DNA of 64,000 bases from Chitinophaga pinensis (GCA_902167325.1 LR632930.1:1984001-2048000), one strand, 5' to 3'. Positions 11,001-20,314 are shown, counted from the stretch's first letter. Made by a program: numbers and translations. The notes: a model not told the origin generated them from the sequence alone.

Positions 11001-12173
11001 ATGAAAAAAATGGCCCTCGTATATGTTTGTCTGATGTGGCTGCAAACCGCAACCGCAGGTGATGGCGACTGGCTGAAACGGGCGCTGGAAGTGAGGCGTA
11101 CGCAGATCCGTACGGAAGCTGCATGGGCTATGCAACAACAACCGGTAACGGTTACCGCATCGTCCTGCGATCGTAGTGCCGGTGGCAAACACGATTTTTA
11201 CTCCGAAGGCGATTACTGGTGGCCCAATCCGGTACATGCGGACAGTCCGTATATACAGCGCGACGGGCAAACCAATCCCGGAAACTTTGTAGCACACCGC
11301 CAGGCAATGGTACGCTTCAGTCGTGTAGTAGGGGCGTTAGCTGCGGCCTATGTGGCCGATGGTAAGCTTGCTTCGCTGGAACATGCAAAGAAGCATGTGC
11401 TGGCATGGTTTGCTGACAGCGCTACCAGCATGAGTCCGCATCTGTTATATGCACAGGCAATAAAAGGAAGAGTTACAGGCCGTGGTATCGGCATCATTGA
11501 TACCATTCATTTCCTCGAAGTGGCGCAGGCGCTGCGGATAATGGAGAAGGCCGGTGTGTTAAAAGGGCGTGAGCTGGAAGCCGTGCGCTGGTGGTTTCGT
11601 GAATACCTGCAATGGATGACGGAACACCCTTACGGTAAAGATGAGATGCAGGCGAAGAACAACCATGGCACTTGTTGGGTAATGCAGGTGGCGGCGTTTT
11701 CTGCCTTCCTGAAAGACACTGCATGGACGGTTTTTTGCGAACGCCGTTACAGAGAAGTATTGCTACCCGGCCAGATGGCAGGAGACGGCAGTTTCCCACT
11801 TGAACTGCGCAGAACAAAACCATATGGATATGCGTTATTCAATCTGGATGCCATGACTACCATTTGCCAGATCCTTAGCAAACCCGGAACGGATCTTTGG
11901 CAATATGAGGATTCCGCAGGGAAATCGATAGGTAAAGGCATATCCTTTATGTACCCCTATGTTCAGCAAAAAGATTTATGGCCTTTCGGCAAAGACGTAA
12001 TGTATTGGGAAGAGTGGCCAATGGCGCATCCTTTCCTGCTGTTCGCCGCCGTGGCTTATGGAAAAGAAGAGTATTTCCGGTTGTGGGAGCGTTTGCCTCA
12101 TAACCCGGCGGTGGAAGAAGTATTGCGTAACCTGCCCGTTCGCAATCCTGAAATATGGATGGTTAAACTATAA
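11001..12173 (+). CDS. Alginate-lyase-fold protein (PF05426-like polysaccharide lyase)
   Basis: 390 residues from the ATG at 11001 (MKKMALVYVC begins a signal peptide); a longer frame from 10977 would put eight polar residues before it. The protein matches the alginate lyase domain of (alpha/alpha) fold with DYWWPNP near residue 70. Residues of the A1-III lyase active site can be placed: N221-H222 in NNHGTCW, and R270 with Y277 (spacing of seven, as Arg239/Tyr246 in A1-III). It would cut uronic-acid-containing chains by beta-elimination; alginate, glucuronan or another uronate polymer cannot be told apart. PL38 is one possible family. It is the last gene of the locus, 32 bases after GH29. Confidence 0.75.
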   Translation: MKKMALVYVCLMWLQTATAGDGDWLKRALEVRRTQIRTEAAWAMQQQPVTVTASSCDRSAGGKHDFYSEGDYWWPNPVHADSPYIQRDGQTNPGNFVAHRQAMVRFSRVVGALAAAYVADGKLASLEHAKKHVLAWFADSATSMSPHLLYAQAIKGRVTGRGIGIIDTIHFLEVAQALRIMEKAGVLKGRELEAVRWWFREYLQWMTEHPYGKDEMQAKNNHGTCWVMQVAAFSAFLKDTAWTVFCERRYREVLLPGQMAGDGSFPLELRRTKPYGYALFNLDAMTTICQILSKPGTDLWQYEDSAGKSIGKGISFMYPYVQQKDLWPFGKDVMYWEEWPMAHPFLLFAAVAYGKEEYFRLWERLPHNPAVEEVLRNLPVRNPEIWMVKL

Positions 12174-12230
12174 ATGATTATATACATGAAGTAATAAAGA
12201 TTTTTTACTGTAGACGTGGAATATGATAAC

Positions 12231-12261
12231 GCCGGTCTCGTCTGAGCCGGCATCTTTTTTT
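12231..12261 (+). terminator. Terminator of the GH95-GH29-lyase operon
   Basis: GCCGG (12231-12235) pairs with CCGGC (12247-12251) and CTC with GAG, with a one-base bulge and loop GTCT, followed by ATC and a run of seven T. Confidence 0.8.
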
Positions 12262-12323
12262 ATCCCTTTTTGCCATGGTGCTGAATTGTAGTAAATTGAT
12301 CAGCATTAGGAAGTAAATGGCAC

Positions 12324-12944
12324 ATGGCACATAAAACTACACCCAACGTTACAGCACCACTATTGGATTACTTCGGAACATTGCTCCCTTTAAGCAGGGA
12401 GGAGAAAGAACTTGTTGCGCAGAAATTCCAGCACAGGCTTTTCCGGAAGAGGCAGTATGTTTTACAGGAAGGTGATATCTGCTCGCAGTTTTACTTTATC
12501 GTGAAGGGATGCCTGAGGATGTACAAGATCGATCATAAAGGTGCCATGCACATGCTCCAGTTCGCAACAGAAAACAACTGGATCAATGATCTTGGAAGCT
12601 TTCACGGTATGAAGCCGTCTTCGCTGAATATCGATGCGGTAGAAGATACTGTTGTGTTACAGATCAGCCGCGACGATCTGATTGCTTTATATAAGTCCGC
12701 AACAAACTTCAACCGTATTTTCCGCGTACTAACAGAAGAAAGCTATATAATATTACAGGAGCGTCTCCTGCAAAACATCAGTTCCACTGCAGAGGAACGG
12801 TACCTGTCCTTTCTTGATATTTACCCCCATCTGGCTAACAGGCTCCCACAGGTACAGATCGCAGCGTTTTTAGGAATCACCCCTGAGTTTCTGAGCAGGT
12901 TGAGGAACCGGAAACGTAATACCCGTAATCCCCCGAAATCTTAA
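12324..12944 (+). CDS. Crp/Fnr-family transcriptional regulator
   Basis: 206 residues. The N-terminal cyclic-nucleotide-binding beta-barrel spans about residues 25-115 (YVLQEGDICSQFYFIVKG), followed by a long dimer helix and a short C-terminal helix-turn-helix (VQIAAFLGITPEFLSRLRNR, about 173-192). This short-HTH form is common in Bacteroidota, where several paralogues sense unknown effectors. The Arg and Ser needed to bind cAMP phosphate are not evident, so it may not use cAMP. There are 96 bases to the next gene, an oxidoreductase, and regulators of this type often sit beside the gene they control; that link is an inference. Confidence 0.85.
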   Translation: MAHKTTPNVTAPLLDYFGTLLPLSREEKELVAQKFQHRLFRKRQYVLQEGDICSQFYFIVKGCLRMYKIDHKGAMHMLQFATENNWINDLGSFHGMKPSSLNIDAVEDTVVLQISRDDLIALYKSATNFNRIFRVLTEESYIILQERLLQNISSTAEERYLSFLDIYPHLANRLPQVQIAAFLGITPEFLSRLRNRKRNTRNPPKS

Positions 12945-13040
12945 TATAGATCAATACTATTTCTTAAACCAGGTCATTGGCAGGAGGCGCCATTTATGTG
13001 GAAATTTGCATCATAATAATTCTTTCATTTAAAAGATAAA

Positions 13041-13715
13041 ATGATGGCAACACAAAAAGCAAAAGTAGCCGTGATCGGCCTTGGTAACATTGGGAAAGTA
13101 GTGGCTAATAATCTGGTGAAAGGTAACCGCCCGGTTATTGTAGCAGATCGCAATGCGGAGAAATCGCAGCAGCTGGCAGATGCATCAGGCGGACTGGCCA
13201 CCGCTATGACAATACAGGCCGCTATCCGGGAAGCAGATGTGGTAATCCTTGCTGTCTGGTTTAATGCGATCAGTGAACTGCTGGAAACATATGCCACAGA
13301 ACTTGGCGGGAAAATCATCATCGATCCTTCTAACCCCATAGCTCCGGATGAGCAGGGTGGTTTTAAGAAGATCATTGACGCAGGCCAGTCTGCCGGGCAA
13401 ATCAATAACTCCTTACTGCCTGAAGGTGCCTTACTCGTGAAAGCATTCGGGACATTGGGTGCTGCTACATTGGAGCAGGCTGCTTTCCGGAAGCCGGAGC
13501 AGGCGGTATTGTTCTATGCAGCTGATGACCCATCTGTAAATGCAACCATAGATGCACTCATTAAAGACAGTGGTTTTGAACCGGTGCGGGTTGGAGGAAT
13601 AGATGCTTCCATTCGAATAGAAGTGTTTGGTGATCTTCATGAATTTGGCGCCCTGGGTAAAACGGTAACGCTTAGTGAAGCCAGGGGGAGCCTGTTAACC
13701 GGAGCAGCATTGTAA
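13041..13715 (+). CDS. NADPH-dependent F420 reductase-like oxidoreductase (Rossmann fold)
   Basis: 224 residues; the ATG at 13041 is followed by a second ATG at 13044. The nucleotide-binding motif GLGNIG lies at residues 13-18, followed by beta-alpha-beta and a basic segment (ADRNAEKS) that favours NADP. DPSNPIAP near residue 96 is typical of the F420 reductase/NADP-oxidoreductase-coenzyme family (PF03807). Bacteroidota generally lack F420, so the true substrate is unknown; related proteins act as ferric or flavin-type reductases. No signal peptide, hence cytoplasmic. The Crp-type regulator upstream and the secreted protein 20 bases downstream are on the same strand. Confidence 0.75.
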   Translation: MMATQKAKVAVIGLGNIGKVVANNLVKGNRPVIVADRNAEKSQQLADASGGLATAMTIQAAIREADVVILAVWFNAISELLETYATELGGKIIIDPSNPIAPDEQGGFKKIIDAGQSAGQINNSLLPEGALLVKAFGTLGAATLEQAAFRKPEQAVLFYAADDPSVNATIDALIKDSGFEPVRVGGIDASIRIEVFGDLHEFGALGKTVTLSEARGSLLTGAAL

Positions 13716-13735
13716 AATATTATAAGACAGTATTT

Positions 13736-14434
13736 ATGGTAATGAGATTATCTCTTCTAATTGGGCTGATATTGGGGACATTTAGCACTTATGCCCAATT
13801 CATACAATGGAACAATCAGGCTTTTACTGCCACAAATGTTAAGGCATCTGTTGTACAAATGGGGAACGAATCTGTGTTAAAAATAGAGCGGGATCTGAAA
13901 ACACTGCCCTTTGACGAAGCCCGGATGGAAACTACCGTGGATGAGCCTACTTACCTAAAACTGGATAACTTTCAGTTTGAAAACGGGACGATTGAAGTAA
14001 AGGTGCTAAGCCGGTTGCAGCACCCTTTACCTTTCAAAGCGGCCCGGGGATTTATAGGCATAGCATTCCGTATCGCTGAAAATGACACCGCATTCGAGAA
14101 CATATATCTGCGGCCGAGTGTGGGAAGGTCAGAAAGCCAGCTTGCCCGCAATCACAGCGTGCAATATTTTGCTTATCCACATTACAAATTTCAACGACTG
14201 CGTAAGGAAGCCCCGGGAACGTATGAAACCTATGCGGATATCGGACTCAATGAGTGGATCAGCCTGAAGATTGAGGTCCGCGACCGGAAGGCGCTCCTTT
14301 ACATCAACGGGCAGTTGCATCCATCCTTTATAGTGGGGGAGATGAAAGCGGCTACAACCATTGGGGCAATTGGCCTATGGGTGGATATTGGAACGGAAGG
14401 ATTTTTTAAGGATCTGAAGATCATCCGTATGTGA
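13736..14434 (+). CDS. Secreted concanavalin-A/LamG-like protein, function unknown
   Basis: 232 residues with a signal peptide (MRLSLLIGLILGTFSTYAQ); starts at 13736 or 13742. The rest is beta-rich and looks like the jelly-roll of DUF1080/LamG proteins: DNFQFENGTIEVKV, RGFIGIAFRI, and a late strand pair ALLYINGQLHPSF. Such domains bind sugars or are found in glycan-processing enzymes, but I see no catalytic signature. It begins 20 bases after the oxidoreductase and may share its transcript. Calling it a sugar-binding protein would go beyond the sequence. Confidence 0.6.
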   Translation: MVMRLSLLIGLILGTFSTYAQFIQWNNQAFTATNVKASVVQMGNESVLKIERDLKTLPFDEARMETTVDEPTYLKLDNFQFENGTIEVKVLSRLQHPLPFKAARGFIGIAFRIAENDTAFENIYLRPSVGRSESQLARNHSVQYFAYPHYKFQRLRKEAPGTYETYADIGLNEWISLKIEVRDRKALLYINGQLHPSFIVGEMKAATTIGAIGLWVDIGTEGFFKDLKIIRM

Positions 14435-14481
14435 TCCACTCCTTTATCATCAATAGGTGCAAAGCTGCCTGCCTGCATTAT

Positions 14482-14967
14482 TTATGTATTTACCGCACTG
14501 GGACAAACGTCCGACACCAGCCGGAAAAGTATGTCGCGCAGAAGGTCGGCATCCTGCTCCCCGATAATGCTGGTGTAATATTCCTGAATACCCGTTACTG
14601 CCCCGAACATATCGATCATGAGCTGCTTGCCCTTTTCACTTAAAAAGATAACAGTAGCGCGCTTGTCGGTTTCATGTTTGCGGGTAACAATGTAATCGCT
14701 TGCTTCCAGGTTCTTTACCACCTTGCTCATCGCCTGTTTGGTGATACGTGCTTTTTTTGCCAGCTCATTATTTATAGTGCCTTCCGTGGAAATGTTCGCC
14801 ATGAGCACCATATCGCCAATCTTAAAATCGGCATAGCCGTTCTTTTGCAAATGCTCGGTAAGGCGGGCATCGTAATCCTTTTTTACAATGCTCAGTAATC
14901 TTATCAGCAGCTTATGCCGTTGTGCAATAATATCAGTCAGTTGTTGGTCCTTGTCAGAAATTGTCAT
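14482..14967 (-). CDS. MarR-family repressor, divergent from the efflux operon
   Basis: 161 residues from the ATG at 14967 (MTISDKDQQL); an upstream frame to 15048 crosses its own promoter, so it is rejected as the start. The winged helix is clear: ANISTEGTINNELAKKARITKQAMSKVVKNLE, then the wing ASDYIVTRKHETDKRATVIFLS with the Asp-x-Arg common to MarR. MarR dimers usually sense small aromatic or toxic molecules and repress divergent pumps. It faces emrA across 143 bases that hold both promoters and two inverted repeats, strongly suggesting control of the efflux operon and of itself. Confidence 0.9.
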   Translation of the reverse strand: MTISDKDQQLTDIIAQRHKLLIRLLSIVKKDYDARLTEHLQKNGYADFKIGDMVLMANISTEGTINNELAKKARITKQAMSKVVKNLEASDYIVTRKHETDKRATVIFLSEKGKQLMIDMFGAVTGIQEYYTSIIGEQDADLLRDILFRLVSDVCPSAVNT

Positions 14968-15018
14968 GGTGGTGCGGCCAGTGTTTGGATGAAGGGCTAA
15001 AATATTCCTTTTGTCATA

Positions 15019-15049
15019 CAAAGATAATAATATTTTGAAGAAGGTCAAC
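15019..15049 (-). promoter_or_regulatory. marR promoter
   Basis: On the minus strand GTTG (15049-15046), 19-base spacer, TATCTTTG (15026-15019). The -7 element fits TAnnTTTG exactly and the -33 element has one mismatch. Its -33 end lies 4 bases from the -33 element of the emrA promoter, so the two promoters stand back to back. Confidence 0.7.
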
Positions 15050-15052
15050 TTG

Positions 15053-15084
15053 TTTGTCTAATTGGTAAGCTTGGTTTACCTTTG
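15053..15084 (+). promoter_or_regulatory. emrA-emrB-tolC promoter
   Basis: TTTG (15053-15056), 20-base spacer, TACCTTTG (15077-15084): a full match to the Bacteroidota housekeeping consensus. The predicted start near 15090 leaves a leader of about 20 bases before the ATG at 15111. Confidence 0.85.
15064..15080. promoter_or_regulatory. Candidate MarR operator between -33 and -7
   Basis: Inverted repeat GGTAA (15064-15068) N7 TTACC (15076-15080), 17 bases, lying in the spacer and overlapping the -7 element. A second, wider repeat TGTTTGTC (15051-15058) / GACAAACA (15097-15104) brackets the whole promoter. Either could bind the divergent MarR dimer. Confidence 0.55.
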
Positions 15085-15110
15085 GCCCCATTTCTTGACA
15101 AACACACACA

Positions 15111-16154
15111 ATGGAAACTGCACCCGCAAGCCCGCGTAAGGGCAAACTCGTGGCGAGACTGATATTTGTCGCCATACTGATTCTCGGCGCCATATTCGGC
15201 GTAAAACAATGGCTATATGCCCGTCATCACGAAACTACCGACAATGCGCAGGTAGAAGGGCATTCTGCTCCCGTAATTGCCCGGGTGGCAGGTTACGTAA
15301 AAGGCCTCAGCGTTCAGGACTATGGCAACGTGCACCGGCATGATACGCTGGTAACCATCGACGATGAGGAATACCGTATTGCACTTCAGCAAGCGGAAGC
15401 CGACCAGCTGCAGGCAGCTGCGGACGTGGCCACCGCCCGCGCTAACCTCGTGAATGCCCAGGCGGGTATTACCGTGGCACAATCCAACGCGCAGGTAGCA
15501 CTGGTGAAGAAGGATAAATCTACCGCAGATCTCCGGCGCGATCAGAACCTGTTCGACGATCATGCCATTACCAACCGCCAGCTCGACGATACAAAAGCCG
15601 CGAGCCTCACGAACGACAAGCAATACCAGGCAGCACAGGACAACATCACCCTGGCCCGTTCAGGAGTACAGGTGGCTGCCGCCAAGGTCCAACAGGCAGA
15701 AGCACTCCTTGCCAGCAAACAGGCCGCTGTAGGCCAGGCTAAACTGAAATTGAGCTATACTAACGTAACGGCTAACATTACCGGCCGTATCGGCAAGAAG
15801 AACGTGGAAGCGGGACAATTTGTACAGGCAGGGCAAAGCCTCTTCACTGTTGTAGATGAGAATGGCTTTTACATCGTAGCCAACTTCAAGGAAACGCAGC
15901 TGGCGCATATAGCAGTAGGCCAGGAGGCGGATATTGAGGTAGATGGTTTCAGCGGTCTGCATCTGAAAGGGCATGTTGTAGCTATCTCCCGCGCTACAGG
16001 CGCTAAGTTCTCCCTGCTGCCGCCAGATAATGCAACCGGGAACTTCGTGAAGATTGTGCAGCGTGTACCTGTTAAAATATCCATTGACAATGCTGACCAA
16101 TACCTCGACCGCCTGCGCGCCGGCCTGAGCGTGGAAGTGGCTTTAAAATATTAG
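15111..16154 (+). CDS. EmrA/HlyD-type periplasmic adaptor of a tripartite efflux pump
   Basis: 347 residues. One N-terminal membrane helix (about 13-31, LIFVAILILGAIFGVKQWL), then the biotinyl-lipoyl half-motif DNAQVEGHSAPVIARVAGYVKG, a long alpha-hairpin rich in Ala and Gln (about 85-205), the second lipoyl half and a beta-barrel domain (YIVANFKETQLAHIAVGQEADIEVDGF). This is the EmrA architecture: it joins the inner-membrane pump to an outer-membrane TolC channel. It is first in a three-gene operon, 4 bases before emrB, and regulated by the divergent marR. Confidence 0.93.
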   Translation: METAPASPRKGKLVARLIFVAILILGAIFGVKQWLYARHHETTDNAQVEGHSAPVIARVAGYVKGLSVQDYGNVHRHDTLVTIDDEEYRIALQQAEADQLQAAADVATARANLVNAQAGITVAQSNAQVALVKKDKSTADLRRDQNLFDDHAITNRQLDDTKAASLTNDKQYQAAQDNITLARSGVQVAAAKVQQAEALLASKQAAVGQAKLKLSYTNVTANITGRIGKKNVEAGQFVQAGQSLFTVVDENGFYIVANFKETQLAHIAVGQEADIEVDGFSGLHLKGHVVAISRATGAKFSLLPPDNATGNFVKIVQRVPVKISIDNADQYLDRLRAGLSVEVALKY

Positions 16155-16158
16155 TCGC

Positions 16159-17712
16159 ATGACAGCGAAACCAAAAGGACTCGCCAAATGGATCATCGTG
16201 GCCACCGTCATTTCCGCTACCATGCTGGAGCTGATAGATACCACGATAGTGAACGTGGCGCTGTCGCAGATCAGCGGCAACCTGGGCGCCACGATCGAAG
16301 ACGCCTCCTGGGTCATCACCGCATATGCCATCGCTAACGTGATCGTGATACCCATGACCGGGTTTCTTGCTTCCTACTTCGGCCGGAAAAACTATTACCT
16401 CACCTCCATCCTCATCTTCACGTTCGCTTCGTATATGTGCGGGCAATCGGGCAGCCTGTGGGAGCTGGTGGCCTGGCGCTTTTTGCAGGGCGTAGGCGGT
16501 GGTGCGCTGCTGAGTACTTCACAGTCCATCCTGTTCGATACGTTCGAGATCTATGAACGCCCCACGGCATCAGCGATCTTTGGGATGGGCGTGATTATCG
16601 GTCCTACCGTTGGGCCAACACTGGGTGGTATAATCGTGGACAACTTCCACTGGTCGCTCATCTTCGACCTGAACGTACCCATCGGTATCATTGCTGCCTT
16701 CCTCGTATTTACTTTCATCGACAAACTGCCGAATGAATATAATATCAACCGGAAGGCTATCAAGATCGATTACCTGGGCATTCTCCTCCTCATCGTTTGG
16801 GTAGGCAGCCTGCAATACATATTGGAGAAAGGGCAGTCGGAAGACTGGTTTGCGGCCACGCATATCGTAGTGCTTACCATTGCCGCGGTAGTTTCCTTCA
16901 TCGCGTTTATCTGGTGGGAACTGCGGACGGATGCACCGGCGGTAAACCTGCACGTACTCAAAAACCGGACGCTGGCCATAACCACCCTGCTCACCTTTAT
17001 CATGGGTATGGGCATTTACTGTTCCATGTTCGTGTACCCGGTATGGATGCAGCGTGTGATGGGTTATACCCCAACATTGACCGGGGAAAGCCTGTTTCCG
17101 GGTGCTATTATGGCGGCGGTAATGATGCCCATGGTAGGTAAGGCCATTCAGAGGGGCGTACCGCCGAAGTATCTTATCACAGGCGGCTTTATCATCTTCG
17201 CGATATTCTGTTTCTGGATGTCGGCCGCCAGTCCGGATGCGGGAGAGATGTTCTTCTTCATTCCCCTGCTGCTGCGTGGCGTAGGCTCGGCTATGCTGAG
17301 TGTACCGCTCACCAATCAGGCGGTATCAGGCCTTGCTCCGCATGAAATGCCACAGGGTATTGCCATCAACAATATGCTTCGTCAGCTGGGCGGCTCCTTC
17401 GGTATTGCTTTTATGAATACCTATGTGGCACGTCAGTACCTGGAGCACCGCACACAGTTGCTGCCATATGTAGGGCCAGACAGTCCCATTGCTACCGAGC
17501 GCCTCCGGCAGATGGGGGACGCCATGATGGCTAAAGGAATGACAGCGGCAGATGCTCATCAGGCCAGCCTTTCCATGCTCGACGGACTCGTTACCAAACA
17601 GGCATATATACTCACTTATCTCGACGCATTCCGCATCGTGGGCATCTTCTTCGTATGCGTGCTGCCGGTAATGTTCCTTGTGAAAAAAGAAACCTCAGCG
17701 CATCCGCCATGA
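16159..17712 (+). CDS. EmrB/QacA-family (DHA2) drug:proton antiporter
   Basis: 517 residues with about 14 hydrophobic helices, the DHA2 class of the major facilitator superfamily. Family motifs: LIDTTIVNVALSQISGNLGA (motif D1, near residue 21-40), WVITAYAIANVIVIPMTGFL, and motif C-like GPTVGPTLGG near 153. It would export hydrophobic toxic compounds using the proton gradient, working with the EmrA adaptor 4 bases upstream and the TolC protein downstream. No truncation is seen. The substrate is unknown. Confidence 0.93.
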   Translation: MTAKPKGLAKWIIVATVISATMLELIDTTIVNVALSQISGNLGATIEDASWVITAYAIANVIVIPMTGFLASYFGRKNYYLTSILIFTFASYMCGQSGSLWELVAWRFLQGVGGGALLSTSQSILFDTFEIYERPTASAIFGMGVIIGPTVGPTLGGIIVDNFHWSLIFDLNVPIGIIAAFLVFTFIDKLPNEYNINRKAIKIDYLGILLLIVWVGSLQYILEKGQSEDWFAATHIVVLTIAAVVSFIAFIWWELRTDAPAVNLHVLKNRTLAITTLLTFIMGMGIYCSMFVYPVWMQRVMGYTPTLTGESLFPGAIMAAVMMPMVGKAIQRGVPPKYLITGGFIIFAIFCFWMSAASPDAGEMFFFIPLLLRGVGSAMLSVPLTNQAVSGLAPHEMPQGIAINNMLRQLGGSFGIAFMNTYVARQYLEHRTQLLPYVGPDSPIATERLRQMGDAMMAKGMTAADAHQASLSMLDGLVTKQAYILTYLDAFRIVGIFFVCVLPVMFLVKKETSAHPP

Positions 17713-17757
17713 AAGAAGCGTCGGAACATGCGCATTGATCGTATAAACACACAACAA

Positions 17758-19032
17758 ATGAAAAAAGTACTCATCATCATATTGACATTGGCGGCTGGAG
17801 GGGCTGCTGCTCAGGAGGCCCCCTTGGCACTCAAATCCCTTGTGCAGCAATCATTCTCCCATTTCACGCAGATCAAAGCGATGGAAACGCAGCAGCGCAT
17901 TGCTGCTGACCAAACCACACTGGCAAAGGCAGGCCGTTTACCCGAAATAAATGGCAACGCCAGCTATAGCCACGTATATCCTGTTCCTAAAGTACAGTTA
18001 CCCGGCAGCTCTTTCACCTTCCAGCCCGTGCCTTCCGAAAACCTGAGCACTACCATAGAAGCGCGGCAGTTACTGCTGGACTTCGGAAAGTCGGGCAGCC
18101 AGATTAAGAAGAGTACCGCTCAGGCCGGACTGCTGGGTGTGCAAACGGACGAGGCACGGGAAGAACTGGCCTACCAGGTAGCCAATGTATATCTGAACAT
18201 CGCTTTCCTGCAAGACAATATTGCCGTACAGGATGCCAACATCCGCCTGCTGGAAGACACGGAAACGATGGTGGAAAACAAACTGAAGCATGGCGATGCC
18301 ATTGATCTGGATCTCATCAACACCCGTGTGAAACTGGAAACGTACCGCAATAAGAAAGTAGATTTCCGTAATTCACTCCAAAAGCAGCTGGCCGCTCTTG
18401 AATATCTCACCGGTGAACCATTGAGCGATACCGTAGATACAGACTTTGCCTGGGCAGTACCCCCCGTGGCAGATGATTTTGCCCATAATGCAGCTATCCG
18501 TACCTCACTAGAAAAAGAGAAAGTAGCCGGTACTGACATCGAACTCGCGAAAGCACAATACAAGCCTTCGCTGTTCCTCAATGCAGGTACTGGTTTTAAA
18601 AACGGTTATCTGCCTGAGATCACTACGCCTAAGTTCAATTACTACGCGGGCGTTAGTTTGTCTGTCCCCATCTACAATGGCAAAAAACTCCGCACACAGG
18701 AGCATATGGCTGCCACCGAAGCGGAAATTGCGAAGCTGCATACGCAGGATGTGAAAGAAAACCTCCGGAAAGAAGCTATGCAGCATAACGCTGATATTGC
18801 TGCCGGAAAAGAAAGACTGCTTACTGCAGAAGTGTTGCTCGAACAGGCGAATAAAGCGCTTACACTGGCGCAGAGCCGCTACCGCAACGGGGTGATCACT
18901 TATCTCGATCTGCAGAATGCACAAACCTCCCTGCTCGAAGCGCAGCTCTCGAAAATACAATACCAGTACCAGTTGTCACTTGCAGGGCTTGAACTCATGC
19001 ACCTCGGAGGACAAGAATTTTGGAAACAATAA
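17758..19032 (+). CDS. TolC-family outer-membrane efflux channel
   Basis: 424 residues from the ATG at 17758, which begins a signal peptide (MKKVLIIILTLAAGGAAAQ); the frame upstream to 17728 adds ten polar residues and is less likely. The two OEP repeats are visible as long heptad-like helices (about 30-215 and 225-415), including the typical ANKALTLAQSRYRNGVITYLDLQNAQ segment near the end. It forms the outer-membrane exit duct for the EmrAB pump. It follows emrB by 45 bases and is followed by a strong terminator, closing the operon. Confidence 0.92.
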   Translation: MKKVLIIILTLAAGGAAAQEAPLALKSLVQQSFSHFTQIKAMETQQRIAADQTTLAKAGRLPEINGNASYSHVYPVPKVQLPGSSFTFQPVPSENLSTTIEARQLLLDFGKSGSQIKKSTAQAGLLGVQTDEAREELAYQVANVYLNIAFLQDNIAVQDANIRLLEDTETMVENKLKHGDAIDLDLINTRVKLETYRNKKVDFRNSLQKQLAALEYLTGEPLSDTVDTDFAWAVPPVADDFAHNAAIRTSLEKEKVAGTDIELAKAQYKPSLFLNAGTGFKNGYLPEITTPKFNYYAGVSLSVPIYNGKKLRTQEHMAATEAEIAKLHTQDVKENLRKEAMQHNADIAAGKERLLTAEVLLEQANKALTLAQSRYRNGVITYLDLQNAQTSLLEAQLSKIQYQYQLSLAGLELMHLGGQEFWKQ

Positions 19033-19073
19033 CCATCTGGTTATGTTTTCGTAGTGTGTGTTTAAATAAAAAG

Positions 19074-19105
19074 GCCCGGTCTTTCGAGGACCGGGCAATT
19101 TTTTT
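19074..19105. terminator. Terminator between tolC and uxuA (both directions)
   Basis: 8-bp stem GCCCGGTC (19074-19081) / GACCGGGC (19089-19096), followed by AATTTTTTT; an A-rich run precedes it, so it can also serve the convergent uxuA transcript. Confidence 0.9.
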
Positions 19106-19125
19106 ATAAGGGTATTGCATTGGGG

Positions 19126-20280
19126 TTACTTCCCGGCAATGCCCATTTCGAGGCCACGCAGTTCTGCAAGCCCGCGAAGGCGGCCTATGGCACTGTAGCC
19201 GGGGTTTGTTTTCTTTTGGAGATCGTCCAGCATCTGGTGACCATGGTCTGGACGCATGGGGATGGAAACACCTCTGCGCTTCATAACAGCCAGGATGTTT
19301 TTTACCACGCTGTACATATCCACATCGCCTTCCAGGTGGTTAGCCTCGTAGAAGTTGCCCTGAGCATCGCGCTTGGTGGAGCGGAGGTGGATGAAGTGGA
19401 TGTGTTCTCCGAGGCGGTCTACCATACCGGGCAGGTCATTGTCTTCCCGCACGCCGTACGATCCGGTGCAGAAGCATAAGCCGTTGGAGGGCGATACGAT
19501 AGTAGCCAGCAGCTCGCGTGCATCCTGTTCTGTACTCACCACACGGGGGAGGCCCAGTATCGGGAACGGAGGATCATCCGGATGGATGGCCAGCTTAACT
19601 CCCACTTCTTCTGCTACCGGCACTATTTGCTGGAGGAAGTAGAAGAGGTGCAGCTTGAGCTTAATGGCATCAATGTCTTTGTATTTATCCAGTGCTTTTT
19701 GGAATAGTTCGAGGGTGAAGCTTTCTTCCGAGCCGGGAAGTCCGGCTATGATGTTGCGCTGAAGGAGGGCTATTTCATCGGCCGTCATGCTATCGAATTG
19801 CTCTTTGGCGCGGGAGATCTCTTCTTCCGGATAATCGTTTTCAGCGCCGGGGCGTTGGAGGAGGAAGAGGTCGAATGCCATGAACTGTGCCTTATCGAAC
19901 CGGAGGGCTTTGGAACCGTCTTCCACGGTATAGGCCAGATCGGTACGGGTCCAGTCAAGTACAGGCATGAAATTATACGTAACCGTTTGGATGCCGCAGG
20001 CGGCAAGGTTGCGGATGGATTGCTGGTAGTTTTTGATATAATCCTTGAAGCGCCCGGTCTGCGTCTTGATATCTTCATGTACGGGAACGCTTTCCACTAC
20101 AGACCAAACGAGACCCGCGGCTTCGATTTCCTGTTTGCGCTGCATGATCTCTTCTTTCGTCCATACAGTGCCGTTAGGAATGTGATGGAGGGCAGTAACG
20201 ATACCTGTGGCGCCGGCTTGCCGGATATCAGAAAGGCTTACCGGGTCTTTAGGCCCGAACCACCTCCAGGTCTGTTCCAT
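19126..20280 (-). CDS. uxuA: Mannonate dehydratase
   Basis: 384 residues from the ATG at 20280. The N-terminus [20 protein letters not shown] and the next block [14 protein letters not shown] closely match UxuA of enteric bacteria; an upstream ATG at 20289 adds only three residues. The enzyme is a metal-dependent TIM-barrel protein that converts D-mannonate to 2-keto-3-deoxygluconate in glucuronate breakdown. Conserved metal-site segments are seen, such as [18 protein letters not shown] and [13 protein letters not shown]. It has its own promoter and a LacI-type palindrome upstream, fitting sugar-acid control. Other hexuronate genes are not in the window. It could use uronic acids freed by the lyase at 11001. 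Confidence 0.96.
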   Translation of the reverse strand: MEQTWRWFGPKDPVSLSDIRQAGATGIVTALHHIPNGTVWTKEEIMQRKQEIEAAGLVWSVVESVPVHEDIKTQTGRFKDYIKNYQQSIRNLAACGIQTVTYNFMPVLDWTRTDLAYTVEDGSKALRFDKAQFMAFDLFLLQRPGAENDYPEEEISRAKEQFDSMTADEIALLQRNIIAGLPGSEESFTLELFQKALDKYKDIDAIKLKLHLFYFLQQIVPVAEEVGVKLAIHPDDPPFPILGLPRVVSTEQDARELLATIVSPSNGLCFCTGSYGVREDNDLPGMVDRLGEHIHFIHLRSTKRDAQGNFYEANHLEGDVDMYSVVKNILAVMKRRGVSIPMRPDHGHQMLDDLQKKTNPGYSAIGRLRGLAELRGLEMGIAGK

Positions 20281-20314
20281 TCTCAACATATACTTGACAA
20301 TTTTTTTAGTTTCC

